A DNA stretch of 64,000 nt from UBA9676 sp036005525 (lineage in GTDB: Bacteria > Actinomycetota > Actinomycetes > Streptosporangiales > Streptosporangiaceae), in the NCBI GenBank assembly GCA_036005525.1, contig DASYQM010000249.1:1-64000 (forward strand). Direction: 5' to 3'. Of this stretch, positions 15,645 through 24,715 are shown one piece after another; within the stretch, counting starts at the first letter, position 1; each line of letters opens with the position of its first letter. The translations under genes and the position numbers were made by a program. Under the pieces are notes generated by a model, which made no database searches, was not told the DNA's origin, and worked only from the letters and a program-made list of their open reading frames with translations.

Positions 15645-16245
15645 CCCTCGGCTCCCTGACCTCGATGTCCCCGGGCTGGTTGCCGAGAACGGCGACGAGA
15701 TGCTGCGAACGGCGCAGCCGGTCCAGGCAGCGGGCCCTCATCGGGCCGATGCTGCCCACCGGCATACCCAGTGTCGCGCTGACGTCTACGTAGGCGGGCG
15801 GCGGATCACTCATGAGCATCGAGAGCAGCTCATGGCAGGGCCGCGACAACTCGGCGAACGCGGCTCGGAGCGCGGCATTGCGTTCCGCCGCGATGATCTC
15901 CTGCTCAATCGTCGTGGCGGCAGGATCTGGTGGCATCTGGTCCTCCGGCGGCAGACCCGCGTGTTCATGTCGGCTTGCTGCCCGCAGCAGCCGCAGGCAT
16001 TCACGTTTGGTCGTTGTCGCCAGCCAGCCGGGCAGTGCCGCCGGCTCGCGCAGCTTCCCGATCTGCTCTACCAGCAGCAGCCAGACGCTCTGGCCGACGT
16101 CAGCAACGTCTTGACGGCTCAGCTGGTAGCGGGCGCAGATGGACCACACCAGCGGGGAGTACCGCTCGATGAGCTCATCCCACGCATCCTGGTCGCCGTC
16201 GCCCACACGGGCGACCAAGGCAATGACCGACGGGTCGTCGCGCAT
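15628..16245 (-). CDS. Sigma-70 family RNA polymerase sigma factor (ECF-like)
   Basis: The product is 205 residues. Region 2 covers about residues 18-90 (AWDELIERYSPLVWSICARY, then VADVGQSVWLLLVEQIGKL and LPGWLATTTKRECLRLLR). Region 4 covers about residues 125-185 (LRAAFAELSRPCHELLSML, then SATLGMPVGSIGPMRARCLDRLRR). Between them lies an Ala/Pro-rich linker. There is no sigma region 3, which is typical of extracytoplasmic-function type factors. AAGGA 7 bases before the ATG is a good ribosome site. It is followed by the overlapping 155-residue protein and faces the TPR-CHAT gene. Confidence 0.9.
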   Translation of the reverse strand: MRDDPSVIALVARVGDGDQDAWDELIERYSPLVWSICARYQLSRQDVADVGQSVWLLLVEQIGKLREPAALPGWLATTTKRECLRLLRAASRHEHAGLPPEDQMPPDPAATTIEQEIIAAERNAALRAAFAELSRPCHELLSMLMSDPPPAYVDVSATLGMPVGSIGPMRARCLDRLRRSQHLVAVLGNQPGDIEVREPRGEHRG

Positions 16246-16560
16246 GGCGTGTCCTTTCCAAGGCCGGCGAATCCCGCAGCATCACGCCGGTCACGCCGTC
16301 TCCGTTTGGCACCCGCTGACTACTCCCTCATTCCCGGTATCTCGCGCTGCGGCACTCCGTCGACTAGGGGAGAGTTCGCTGCCGTCCTGATACACCTCGG
16401 CAACGACGAGTTTGCTTTTCGGGCGGGGTGCAGTTCGACGGCGATAACGCGGGCGCCGCGCCGCAACAGGTTTCTGCGCTCGGCGTGAAGCGTCCCGGTC
16501 GCGTTTCCGCTGTTCAGCAAGGGTTCTGGCGGCCCGGACGGCGGCCGGTTCCGGCTTGCC
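16246..16560. other. 315-bp region upstream of the sigma operon
   Basis: No supported gene. It should hold the promoter of the sigma/155-residue operon and the 3' end of the TetR transcript, both reading on the minus strand. I see no clear terminator or operator. Confidence 0.4.
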
Positions 16561-17304
16561 TCACCGCCGTTGGCCGTCGGCGGCCCGCTGCGCCAGCCCG
16601 TCGACGAACAGGTCGAGCAGCAGCTCGAAGCGCTGGTCGGGGTCGGCGTCGGCGAAGTGGTCGGCGACTGCCGTGAGGTTCGGGAACTGCCCGGGCGGAA
16701 GCGAGGCGATGTAATCGCGGGCAGCGCCCGGTGAGGGCGGCACGGGAGCCTCGCCGCTCGTGGGCTGGGCACCCGTCGTCTCGTCGAGCGTGAACCCGTT
16801 GACCACGGCAATGAGCAGCTGGTGGCCCGCGACTGCGAGCTGGTCGGGGACGCCGCCGGCGCGCAGGATCGCCAGCACGCGCTCCGCGTACCGCAGCGCG
16901 TTGGGTCCCATGGGGATGCGGCCCAGCGAGACCGCCACGATGTCCCGGTGCCGCAAGATGGTTGCCCGCTGCGTGCGGGCCGCCCGCTTGAGCTGCTCCT
17001 GCCAGTGCGCGGGGTCCGGGTCGGGGATGTGCTGCTCGCCGATGACGTGATCGAAGACCAGGTCCAGCAGCCCGTCCTTGCTGCCGACGTGCCAGTACAG
17101 CGACGCAGGGCCGGTGCCCAGCTCGTCGGCGATGCGGCGCATGGACAGGCCGTCCAGCCCTTCGCCGTCAAGGATCCGGAGTGCGGTCTCGACGATCGCT
17201 TCCCGGGTGATCGGATCGCGGCGGCGCCTGGCGGCGCGCTGGGGCGCACGCTGCCACGGCGGGGGCGGGAGCGCCGCCGCCTGTGTGCTGAGATCGTCTG
17301 CCAT
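16561..17304 (-). CDS. TetR/AcrR family transcriptional regulator
   Basis: A 247-residue repressor. The helix-turn-helix spans about residues 32-78 (TREAIVETALRILDGEGLDG, MRRIADELGTGPASLYWHVGSKDGLL), followed by a large ligand-binding domain like that of the TetR C-terminal families acting on drug efflux genes. The ATG at 17304 (MADDLSTQ) is chosen over one 7 codons upstream that lies inside the operator region. It is divergent from an MFS exporter, with two tandem 18-bp operator-like repeats between them, so it most likely represses the exporter until a toxic ligand binds. Confidence 0.9.
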   Translation of the reverse strand: MADDLSTQAAALPPPPWQRAPQRAARRRRDPITREAIVETALRILDGEGLDGLSMRRIADELGTGPASLYWHVGSKDGLLDLVFDHVIGEQHIPDPDPAHWQEQLKRAARTQRATILRHRDIVAVSLGRIPMGPNALRYAERVLAILRAGGVPDQLAVAGHQLLIAVVNGFTLDETTGAQPTSGEAPVPPSPGAARDYIASLPPGQFPNLTAVADHFADADPDQRFELLLDLFVDGLAQRAADGQRR

Positions 17305-17339
17305 TGACGAACAGCGTACCATCAACGAACCCTGTTTGC

Positions 17340-17392
17340 ATAGAACGATGGTCTGTGATAGAACAATGTTCGATATACGACCGAGGTTCTAT
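17340..17392. promoter_or_regulatory. Tandem TetR operator sites in the divergent promoter
   Basis: ATAGAAC occurs at 17340-17346 and 17358-17364, exactly 18 bases apart, and its inverse GTTCTAT at 17386-17392. The second copy contains the perfect palindrome GAACAATGTTC (17361-17371). The sites lie between the TetR start and the exporter, whose TAGGAGG ribosome site is at 17392-17398. Confidence 0.7.
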
Positions 17393-17403
17393 AGGAGGTT
17401 CCC

Positions 17404-18849
17404 ATGACCACGATCGCGCCGGCCGGACCAGGCCGGACGGCAGCCTCCGGGCGATACCCTCACCGCTGGCTCGCGGCCGTGGCGATGATGATCGCCGTGC
17501 TGATGGACATGATCGACGTGACCATCGTGAACGTCGCCCTGCCCACGATCCGCCGCGATCTCGGCGTCAGCGCCACCCAGCTGGAGTGGATGGTGTCCGC
17601 CTACATGCTCGCCTTCGCCGCAGCCTTGATCACCGCGGGCAGCAGCGGTGACCTGCTCGGGCGGAAGCGGCTGTTCCTCGCCGGGATCGCCGTCTTCGGC
17701 GTGGCGAGCCTCTGCGCGGGCCTCGCCCAGACGCCGGGCGAGCTGATCGCGGCCCGGGTCGTGCAGGGTGTCGCGGCGGCGGTGATGACGCCGCAGCTGC
17801 TGGCCAGCTTCCGCGCGATCTTCTCTGACAAGGAACGCGGGCAGGCGTTCGGGCTCTACGGAGCGATCCTCGGGTTCGCAGCGGCGATCGGGCTGCTGCT
17901 CGGAGGCGTCCTGACCAGCGCCAACCTGTTCGGCTGGAGCTGGCGCTCGGTCTTCTTCATCAACATCCCGGTCGCGCTGATCTCCCTGGTGGCATCCGCG
18001 CGGCTGGTCCCCGAGACCCGCGGCCGGTCGGCCCGCCGTCCGGACATCGCCGGCGCCGTCCTGCTTACCGCCGCCCTCGTCGCCATCGTCTACCCGCTGC
18101 TCGAAGGCCGGAGCCTGGGCTGGCCGGCCTGGATCTGGCTGCTGCTCTGCGGCGGCGTGCTGGCGCTCGGTGCGCTCGCGCTTGTCGAGAAGCGGCGCCA
18201 ACGGGGGCGGATAGCGCCGGTGCTGCGCACGCGGCTGTTCCGGGTGCCGGCATTTGCGGCCGGCCTGGGCGTGCAACTGGCCTTCGCGGCCGGGCTGCAG
18301 GGGTTCTTCCTGATCTTCACGATCTGGGTACAGGCCGGACAGCACTTCTCGCCGCTTCGCGCCGGGCTGACCGCCATCGCCTTCAGCGTGGGCAGCTTCA
18401 TCCTCGCACCGGTGGCGGTCCCGATGGCCCAGCGTTACGGCCGGCTCGTGCTCGTGGCGGGAGCCATGCTGATGGCGGCCGGGGTCGCCGCCGTCGACGT
18501 CGGCGCCCACCACATCGGCGCCGGCACCAGTCCCTGGCCGCTCGTGCCCGGCCTGGTTGTCGCCGGCGCCGGCCTCGCGCTGCTGGTCATCCCGCTGGTC
18601 AACGTGGTACTCGCCGCCGTGCCCGCGGAGGCGGCCGGAGGGGCGTCCGGCATCCTCAGCACCGCTCAGCAGGTCGGCGGCGCGATCGGGATCGCTGCCG
18701 TCGGCACCGTGTTCTTCGGTTACCTCGGCACGCACTCGCTCGTGGCCGCCTTCACCCACACGGCCCCGTTCACCGCGGCATGGTTCCTCGCCTGCGCCGT
18801 GCTGTCGTTCCTGTTGCCGCGGACCGCGGTAGCGGGCGAGCCCGGCTGA
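17404..18849 (+). CDS. MFS drug exporter, DHA2 (EmrB/QacA) family
   Basis: The product is 481 residues with about 14 membrane segments, as expected for DHA2 drug:proton antiporters. The opening WLAAVAMMIAVLMDMIDVTI carries the family motif D1 acidic residues, and SGDLLGRKRLF is motif A between helices 2 and 3. Motif C appears in the fifth helix region (YGAILGFAAAIGLLLGGVLT). TAGGAGGTT precedes the ATG by 5 bases. It is divergently transcribed from the TetR regulator that presumably controls it. The transported compound cannot be read from sequence. Confidence 0.92.
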   Translation: MTTIAPAGPGRTAASGRYPHRWLAAVAMMIAVLMDMIDVTIVNVALPTIRRDLGVSATQLEWMVSAYMLAFAAALITAGSSGDLLGRKRLFLAGIAVFGVASLCAGLAQTPGELIAARVVQGVAAAVMTPQLLASFRAIFSDKERGQAFGLYGAILGFAAAIGLLLGGVLTSANLFGWSWRSVFFINIPVALISLVASARLVPETRGRSARRPDIAGAVLLTAALVAIVYPLLEGRSLGWPAWIWLLLCGGVLALGALALVEKRRQRGRIAPVLRTRLFRVPAFAAGLGVQLAFAAGLQGFFLIFTIWVQAGQHFSPLRAGLTAIAFSVGSFILAPVAVPMAQRYGRLVLVAGAMLMAAGVAAVDVGAHHIGAGTSPWPLVPGLVVAGAGLALLVIPLVNVVLAAVPAEAAGGASGILSTAQQVGGAIGIAAVGTVFFGYLGTHSLVAAFTHTAPFTAAWFLACAVLSFLLPRTAVAGEPG

Positions 18850-18929
18850 CCGGGCCGGGCCTGGGTGTCTGCCCCGCGCGGGCCGACTGCGTCAGGGGCA
18901 GCCCCCCGGCGACGAGCGCATATTGCCGG

Positions 18930-19997
18930 TTAGCAGGCCGGTGCTTTGTAGCAGCCCGCATGGCGGGAGGCGCCGGCCGCTGGGGCGCCCGCCGGGGGGT
19001 GTGAGAGCGTGCCCGGCGATCCAGCGGGGACCGATGGCGCGGTGCCCCAGGCAACGTCGACGACGCCTTGCAGGCCGGTGACCACCAGGTGTTGCCCTGA
19101 GCCGTTGGCGCGCATCGCGAAAAGGTCTTCGCAGCACAGGTCCGGGTGCCGCCGGTCGCTGGAGAAGGCGATCTGGCGCCCGCCGGGCGCGTATGAGGGC
19201 CCGAAGTTGTTGGTCGGCCATTTCGTGGTGGCGAGCCTGGTGACGCCGCTGCCGTCAGGCCGCATGACATAAATGCTGGACTGCGGCCGGGAGGAGTTGC
19301 TGGCGAAGGCGATGTGGCTGCCGTCCGGTGACCAGGCCGGCTGCCCCCCCTCCAGCCGCGGCGCGGTCAGCGGGCGCGCATGCGTGCCGTTGATGCGGGC
19401 CACCCAGACCTGAGAGATGACTCCGTGGAACCCGAACCGGGTAAAGCTGATGCGCCGGCCGTCTGGCGACACTTTCGCGTCGAAGTTGTTGGTCTCGTTG
19501 GGGGCCGCGATGAAGGGGATCACCAGGTGCCGGTGGGTTCCGTCGGAGCGCATGATCCAGATCGCGCAGTGCTCGAAATTCGGCAAGCAGCGGGTGAACA
19601 CGATGCGGCGGCCGTCGGGGGAATAGCTGGGCTGGAGGTCGCTGTGTCCTGGCACCTCGGAGACGAGTCGGCGCTGGCCGGTGCCGTCGGCGTTCATGAT
19701 CCAGATGCGGCCCACGAAATTCGACAGTTTGACCCGGGCGAACAGGATGCGGGATCCGTTGGGCGACCAGCTGGGCCAGCGCGCCGCGATCCCGTTGGGC
19801 TCGTGGGTGAGCTGGGCCAGCGCGGTACCGTCCGGGTTCACGGCGTAGACCTGGTTGGTCACGAAGTCGGCGAAGGCGATCCTGCCGTTGCCCGGCGGCC
19901 CGGCGGCCGCGGCGGGCGCCGCCGTGACCGTCAGGCTTGCGGCTGCGAGCGAGGCGGCCGCCACCAGCGCCCGGGACGCAGCTACTGCTCGTCTCAT
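18930..19997 (-). CDS. Secreted PD40/TolB-like beta-propeller protein
   Basis: The 355-residue product begins with a signal peptide (MRRAVAASRALVAAASLAAA, cleavage probably after the APAAAA run near residue 32). The rest is a series of about seven WD40-like PD40 repeats: NPDGTALAQLTH, WSPNGSRILFAR, YSPDGRRIVFTR, VSPDGRRISFTR, WSPDGSHIAFAS and YAPGGRQIAFSS. Such propellers resemble the TolB C-terminal domain and probably bind protein or envelope ligands outside the cell. The ATG at 19997 has AGGAGAACC just upstream. It lies 49 bases after a frameshifted paralogue on the same strand. Confidence 0.85.
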   Translation of the reverse strand: MRRAVAASRALVAAASLAAASLTVTAAPAAAAGPPGNGRIAFADFVTNQVYAVNPDGTALAQLTHEPNGIAARWPSWSPNGSRILFARVKLSNFVGRIWIMNADGTGQRRLVSEVPGHSDLQPSYSPDGRRIVFTRCLPNFEHCAIWIMRSDGTHRHLVIPFIAAPNETNNFDAKVSPDGRRISFTRFGFHGVISQVWVARINGTHARPLTAPRLEGGQPAWSPDGSHIAFASNSSRPQSSIYVMRPDGSGVTRLATTKWPTNNFGPSYAPGGRQIAFSSDRRHPDLCCEDLFAMRANGSGQHLVVTGLQGVVDVAWGTAPSVPAGSPGTLSHPPAGAPAAGASRHAGCYKAPAC

Positions 19998-20046
19998 GTC
20001 GGTTCTCCTTGCTCTCGGCGGCCCGGCCATATGACGGGGAACACAG

Positions 20047-20984
20047 TTAGCTGGCCGGTCCCCAGTCGGTGGGGAAGGTATTGGCCACGCCCGTGCGTAC
20101 CGCGTGCCGACCGGAGCCGCCGGCGTTCATGACGGAGAAGCACTGGCCGCATCTGCCGTCGAATTGCAGGACGATCCGCCGGCCGTCGGGCGAGTAGCTG
20201 GCGAAACCACCTTGCTGTTGCGGGCCGAAGTGGGTGAGCTCCCGCAGCCCGGTCCCGTCCGGGCGCACCGTCCAGATGTTGCTCCCGAACTGGCAGCAGT
20301 TGTCGGTGAACAGGATGCGGCGGCCGTTGGGCGACCAGTCCGGCCAGAACGCCTGCAGCGACGGCCTGGTGATCCGGTGCAGGTGTGTCCCGTCCGAACG
20401 CATCAGCCACAGAGCGCTCTGGAAACCGCCCCGGTCGGTCCCGACGACGATGCGCCGCCCGTCCGGGGAGTACTGCCCGCGGACGTAAGTCCAGTGCCCG
20501 CCGGCCAGCCGCCGCATGCCGTCGCCGGCGGCGTTCATCACCTCAAGATCGCAGGTCAGGATGAAGCCGATGTGATCGTCACACCGGCTGAGCAGGATGC
20601 GCTTGCCGTCCGGGGACCAGGAGGGCACCAGGTCCGCGAACCCGGGATCATCGGTGAGCCGCATCTGGCCGGATCCGTCGGCGTTCATCACCCAGATCCG
20701 GTAGTCACCGGTCTGGTTGCTCTCGTAGACGATCTTGGCGCCGCCGGGAGACCAGTCCGGCGCGCCGGCCGCCTGAGTGGCGCCCACGTGGGTGAGCTGC
20801 CGCCGGCCGGAGCCGTCGGGGTTGATCGTGTACACGTTCGAGTGACCCGACAGGTTCCCCCAGGAAGCAGGTCCCACTGCGAAAACGCGATCCGGCCATT
20901 GGCCGCGGCGGCCGTCGCGGAGACCGGCGATGGCGCACTAGCCTCTGAGACGCCCACCACCATGTCAACCCCAAGACAGAGCAA
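20047..20984 (-). pseudogene. Frameshifted PD40/TolB-like propeller paralogue
   Basis: Two frames together give one propeller protein. The N-terminal frame (from TTG 20984 or ATG 20963) reads a short leader then ANGRIAFSQWDLLPGG. The matching continuation NLSGHSNVYTINPDGSG lies in another frame that runs to 20047. The switch falls at a run of five Gs near 20861-20865; one additional G would restore a continuous reading frame. The second frame has at least five PD40 repeats (WSPGGAKIVYES, WSPDGKRILLSR, YSPDGRRIVVGT, WSPNGRRILFTD, YSPDGRRIVLQF). It is either a genuine one-base deletion or a sequencing error. The signal peptide also looks weak. Confidence 0.7.
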
Positions 20985-21070
20985 GATCAGCTATGTGCAC
21001 AGCACGGCCACCCGGCCCGGCGCCAGGTTCACCGCCGCGAGGCGGATGCTCAACTGGGCTTCGGCGGACG

Positions 21071-21478
21071 CTACGGTTGAAGCGCCTCGCGCATCTTGGG
21101 GGTTAGGGCTCGGCCCGCCCTGTCGGCTAGCATTGTCATCTCGTACGCCACCAGGCCCATGTCGCAATCTCTGGCCGCGAGCACAGCAAGGGTCGAGCCA
21201 TCGCCGATCGAGACCACGATCAGCAGGCCGCGCTGCATCTCCACGACTGTCTGGGTGACGGCCCCTCCCTCGAACATCCGCGACGCGCCTTGCGTCAGGC
21301 TGGTAAGCCCGGAGGTGATAGCGGAGAGCTGATCGGCCCGGTCCGCGGGGAAACCTTGGGAGCAGGCCAGCGGGATCCCGTCGGTTGACACGACAATCGC
21401 GTGAGCGATTGCTGGCACGCGCTCTATGAGGTTGGTGAGCAGCCAGCTCAGGTGCTTGATGGGCTGGACTGGATTCAC
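21071..21478 (-). CDS. Roadblock/LC7 domain protein (conservon CvnB-like)
   Basis: A 135-residue MglB-like roadblock protein. It contains the family segments IKHLSWLLTNLIERVPAIAH, AIVVSTDGIPLACS, ISAITSGL-type helix (LSAITSGLTSLTQGASRMF) and LLIVVSIGDGSTLAVLA. In streptomycete conservons these proteins act with an adjoining histidine-kinase-like membrane protein, a DUF742 protein and a small GTPase. Here the GTG start overlaps the kinase stop by 4 bases (GTGA), but the DUF742 and GTPase genes are missing downstream. Confidence 0.9.
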   Translation of the reverse strand: MNPVQPIKHLSWLLTNLIERVPAIAHAIVVSTDGIPLACSQGFPADRADQLSAITSGLTSLTQGASRMFEGGAVTQTVVEMQRGLLIVVSIGDGSTLAVLAARDCDMGLVAYEMTMLADRAGRALTPKMREALQP

Positions 21479-24456
21479 GCGTCTTCCTCACTTCCGGTTC
21501 CCGGGGCCCGATTGCCCCGCAGTGCCGCGCGCCCCTCCCGGCTACCGCGCTGGAAGCTCGCCATCAGCTGCCGCGTGGCTGACGCCGAGCGCACGGGCTC
21601 CGGCTGGTCCGCCCCGCTTGGCTCGGCTACCCCGCCGGGTACGAGGTTCGCCTGCGGGACGCGCCTGGGCAGGCCGGCCGGAGTAAGACCGGCCGCCGAC
21701 GGTGACTTGAGCGCCTCCGCGGCCCGCCAGCCCTCATCGGCCGCCGAACGCCAGCCATCGGCGGCCTCGGCGGTCCGATGACCAGGTACCTGGTCGGACA
21801 TCGCGGAGATGGCTTCGTGCTTGCCGCGGCGGAACCAGTCGGACTCCACCGACTCGAAGATGGGCAGCCGGTTCTCCGAAGTGCTCATCGCAGGCGGCGC
21901 GATCGCCTCGGCCTGCGAGTCTTGAGCCCCGGAGCCCGCTCTCGGGCCCAGGCCGGACCGCGCCTCCGAATCGCTTCGCGCTCGTACGTCGTCCCACTGG
22001 TCGTGATCAGCCTGGTCAGTTCCGCCAGAGGCAGACTGCGCAGCTCCGGGGCCGTTTGTAGTTCCGGTGGCCCGGGCACGGGGCGATGGGACTGCCTCAC
22101 CGTCATCGGCCAGCTCTCCGGTGCTTTCTGGCTGGCCTTCACGGGTGTCGGGGCCATCCGCGCTGAACCGTGGCCCCAGGGCGGCTACGGCAGGCGCGCG
22201 CGCGGAGGCGGCGCCGACGGCAGCATCGGCCGGTGGGTACCCTGCGGCCCCGGGGTCAGCCTGGAACCGCTGCGAGCCGGCCGGAGCCCCGGACGCCTGA
22301 TAGGTAACGGTTTCATCAGGCAGCCAGATGAGGGCAGTCATGCCGGCTGTGGGACCGGGGCGCAGCCGTACCTTGATCCCATGCCTGGAAGCCAGCCGCG
22401 CCACCACGAACAGGCCCATCCGCCTGGACGCTTCCACGTCCACTACCGGCGGGTTGTCCAGCCGGCTGTTCGCGTCTCGCATCGCGTCGGCCGGCATGCC
22501 CATGCCCTGGTCGGTGATATCGAGCAGCACGCCGCCACGGGTCAGCAGGTGCCCGCCCGCGGTGACGGAAGCCTCAGCTGGGGAGAATGAGGTGGCGTTC
22601 TCCAGCAATTCGGCGAGCAGGTGCACGACGTCGTTGACCACATGCCCGCGGACCGAGATCCCCGGCTGCACGTTCAGCGAAACCCGCTCGTAGTGCTCGA
22701 TCTCCGATACCGCGGCGCGCAGCACGTCCACCAGGGCGACGGGTTCGCTCTGCAGCTGCAAGGCCTTATGGCCAGCCAGCACGAGCAGGTTCTCCGAGTT
22801 ACGGCGCATCCGGGTCGCCAGGTGGTCTAGCCGGAATAGATTTCCGAGCCGCTCGGAGTCCTGCTCGCCTTGCTCCAGATTGTCGATCTGGTGACTCAGG
22901 CGTTGCACCAGGGCCTGGGTGCGCCGTGACAGGTTGACGAACATCGCGCTGATGTTCCCGCGCAGCGCCGCCTCGTTGGATGCCAGTCCGAGCGCCGCCT
23001 CGTGCACCTGGTCGAACGCGCGCGCCACCTCACCGATCTCGTCGGTGGAGTCCACGTCGATGGGCACGATCTCCTGGGGCACTGCCTCACCATCGGACTG
23101 GTTGATCCGGCGCACGGCCTCGGGCAGCCGGTTTCCGGCTACGTCGAGGGCGCTGCTGCGCAGCCGGTGCAGCGGGCGGATCATGGACCTGCCGACCACT
23201 ACCGTGGCGGCGAACGCGAAGGCGAGCACCAGCACGACCGCCAAGCCCCAGATGATCACATCGCGGATTGCGTTGTTGCGCAGCGTTGTGCTCCTGTCGA
23301 TCACCGACGTCACCAGCTGTGCTTCCACCGAGGACATGCCGTTGACCACGTCGTAGAGCGACGATTTGGCGTTGGCGATCACCGGATCCTCGGCGCCCGG
23401 CGACGAGTTTGGGGTCAGCGAGAGGGCCTGCTGCACCTGGGCCTGGGCACCGGCCACGGTCGGTGCCGACAGGGTACTGTCGAACAACTGGCGCTGGCTG
23501 GCCGTGGCGGCGCTGTTAAATTGCGCCTCGTTGGCTTGCTGCTGCGCCGCGGCGTTCGTGATCGCCTGCCGTATGCCAACAGTGAATCCGGCCGGGTTCA
23601 GGCCGATCAGGCTGCTCGACTGCGCGGCCGTGATGAGCGCCTGCTCCTCCGAGGCCTCGTCCTTCATGGCGGAGACCAGGCCGGCCACACGCACCCCCCC
23701 GTTGAGTACCGGGTCGCTGCTGCCTGCCGCGACCTGGTCAGCCAGGGCCAGCAGGGTGTTGATCTTGCCGGCGTAATCGCGGATCACCACCGGGGCGGGC
23801 AGCCGGGAGCGAGTTGCCGCCGTCCGCAGAGGCCCGAGCCCGTCGATCGCGGCAGCCGCAGCACGGGCATCCTGCTGTGTCAGTTCGGAGTATCCGCTGC
23901 CGATGTCCCCGAGCAGGCTTTTCACCTGCGCAGCCCACCGGGATGAGACAGCGTAGTCTCCATGGGAGAGAACCTTCAGCTGGAGCCGGGAACTCGGCGA
24001 CCGGGGCGCCGCCCGGCCGCCGTTAGCGCCCAGCGCGATGAACGTAATTGTGTCCTGGCGCTCCTTCTGCAGCGCTTGCTCCAGGCCGATGATCTTCCCG
24101 TTGAGATTGGCCAGCTGCACCACCCGCTGATACGCAAAAGCACTGTGCGCCGACGAGGCGATGCGGATGCCGCCCAGAGTGGTAGCGGCCAGCACCGGAA
24201 TGATGACCAGCAGGAGCAACCGGGAGCGGACCCTCCAGTTCTTCAGCGCATTCGGTGAGCCGCGGGCGGGTGCCTGGGATGCAGGGTCGTCCCGGTGCTG
24301 GCTGGTAGCCCCGTGCTGGCCATCAGCCGAGGCCGGAGCAGGGTCATCCGAAGGCAGGCCGCCCGAGGCGGCACGCTCATCCACTGCGGCTTGCTCTCCG
24401 GCGCGCGCTGACGCCTGCCGCAGTGCGAGCCTTCCCGCTCCTGGACCACACAGCAC
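21475..24456 (-). CDS. NIT-domain sensor histidine kinase-like protein (CvnA-like)
   Basis: This 993-residue membrane protein has a disordered N-terminus (1-70), a transmembrane helix at about 79-98, a large extracellular helical NIT (nitrate/nitrite sensing) domain to about 390, a second helix (VIIWGLAVVLVLAFAFAATV), a HAMP segment, a dimerisation helix containing RLDHLATRM, and a GHKL ATPase domain (LLENATSFSP as N-box, DQGMGMP as G1, a MGLFVVARLA G2-type block). The last 280 residues are a low-complexity Ala/Gly/Ser tail. GAAGGG lies shortly before the GTG. Conservon kinases signal through roadblock and GTPase partners. A solute-binding lipoprotein gene is divergent upstream. Confidence 0.88.
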   Translation of the reverse strand: MLCGPGAGRLALRQASARAGEQAAVDERAASGGLPSDDPAPASADGQHGATSQHRDDPASQAPARGSPNALKNWRVRSRLLLLVIIPVLAATTLGGIRIASSAHSAFAYQRVVQLANLNGKIIGLEQALQKERQDTITFIALGANGGRAAPRSPSSRLQLKVLSHGDYAVSSRWAAQVKSLLGDIGSGYSELTQQDARAAAAAIDGLGPLRTAATRSRLPAPVVIRDYAGKINTLLALADQVAAGSSDPVLNGGVRVAGLVSAMKDEASEEQALITAAQSSSLIGLNPAGFTVGIRQAITNAAAQQQANEAQFNSAATASQRQLFDSTLSAPTVAGAQAQVQQALSLTPNSSPGAEDPVIANAKSSLYDVVNGMSSVEAQLVTSVIDRSTTLRNNAIRDVIIWGLAVVLVLAFAFAATVVVGRSMIRPLHRLRSSALDVAGNRLPEAVRRINQSDGEAVPQEIVPIDVDSTDEIGEVARAFDQVHEAALGLASNEAALRGNISAMFVNLSRRTQALVQRLSHQIDNLEQGEQDSERLGNLFRLDHLATRMRRNSENLLVLAGHKALQLQSEPVALVDVLRAAVSEIEHYERVSLNVQPGISVRGHVVNDVVHLLAELLENATSFSPAEASVTAGGHLLTRGGVLLDITDQGMGMPADAMRDANSRLDNPPVVDVEASRRMGLFVVARLASRHGIKVRLRPGPTAGMTALIWLPDETVTYQASGAPAGSQRFQADPGAAGYPPADAAVGAASARAPAVAALGPRFSADGPDTREGQPESTGELADDGEAVPSPRARATGTTNGPGAAQSASGGTDQADHDQWDDVRARSDSEARSGLGPRAGSGAQDSQAEAIAPPAMSTSENRLPIFESVESDWFRRGKHEAISAMSDQVPGHRTAEAADGWRSAADEGWRAAEALKSPSAAGLTPAGLPRRVPQANLVPGGVAEPSGADQPEPVRSASATRQLMASFQRGSREGRAALRGNRAPGTGSEEDA

Positions 24457-24715
24457 TGGTACCCTTCACCATGGGCTGCTGGGCACCCGCTCGGATGCGG
24501 GGGTGGCGGCGACGATAACGTGCTCCTTCCCCGCTGGCGATCATCGTGCATGATGCCACGCCCAGCCGGTGGCAACCCTAACGTGTGAGCGGGCGATGCC
24601 GCTGGGTATTCAGAGCATCTGTGACCGGAAATTAGCGTTCGGCTACAGTCGGCCGGCAACTGGGCGATACTAGGACACCGTGTTGCGCTGCTGCCATTTC
24701 CGTGGAGGGAACCCC

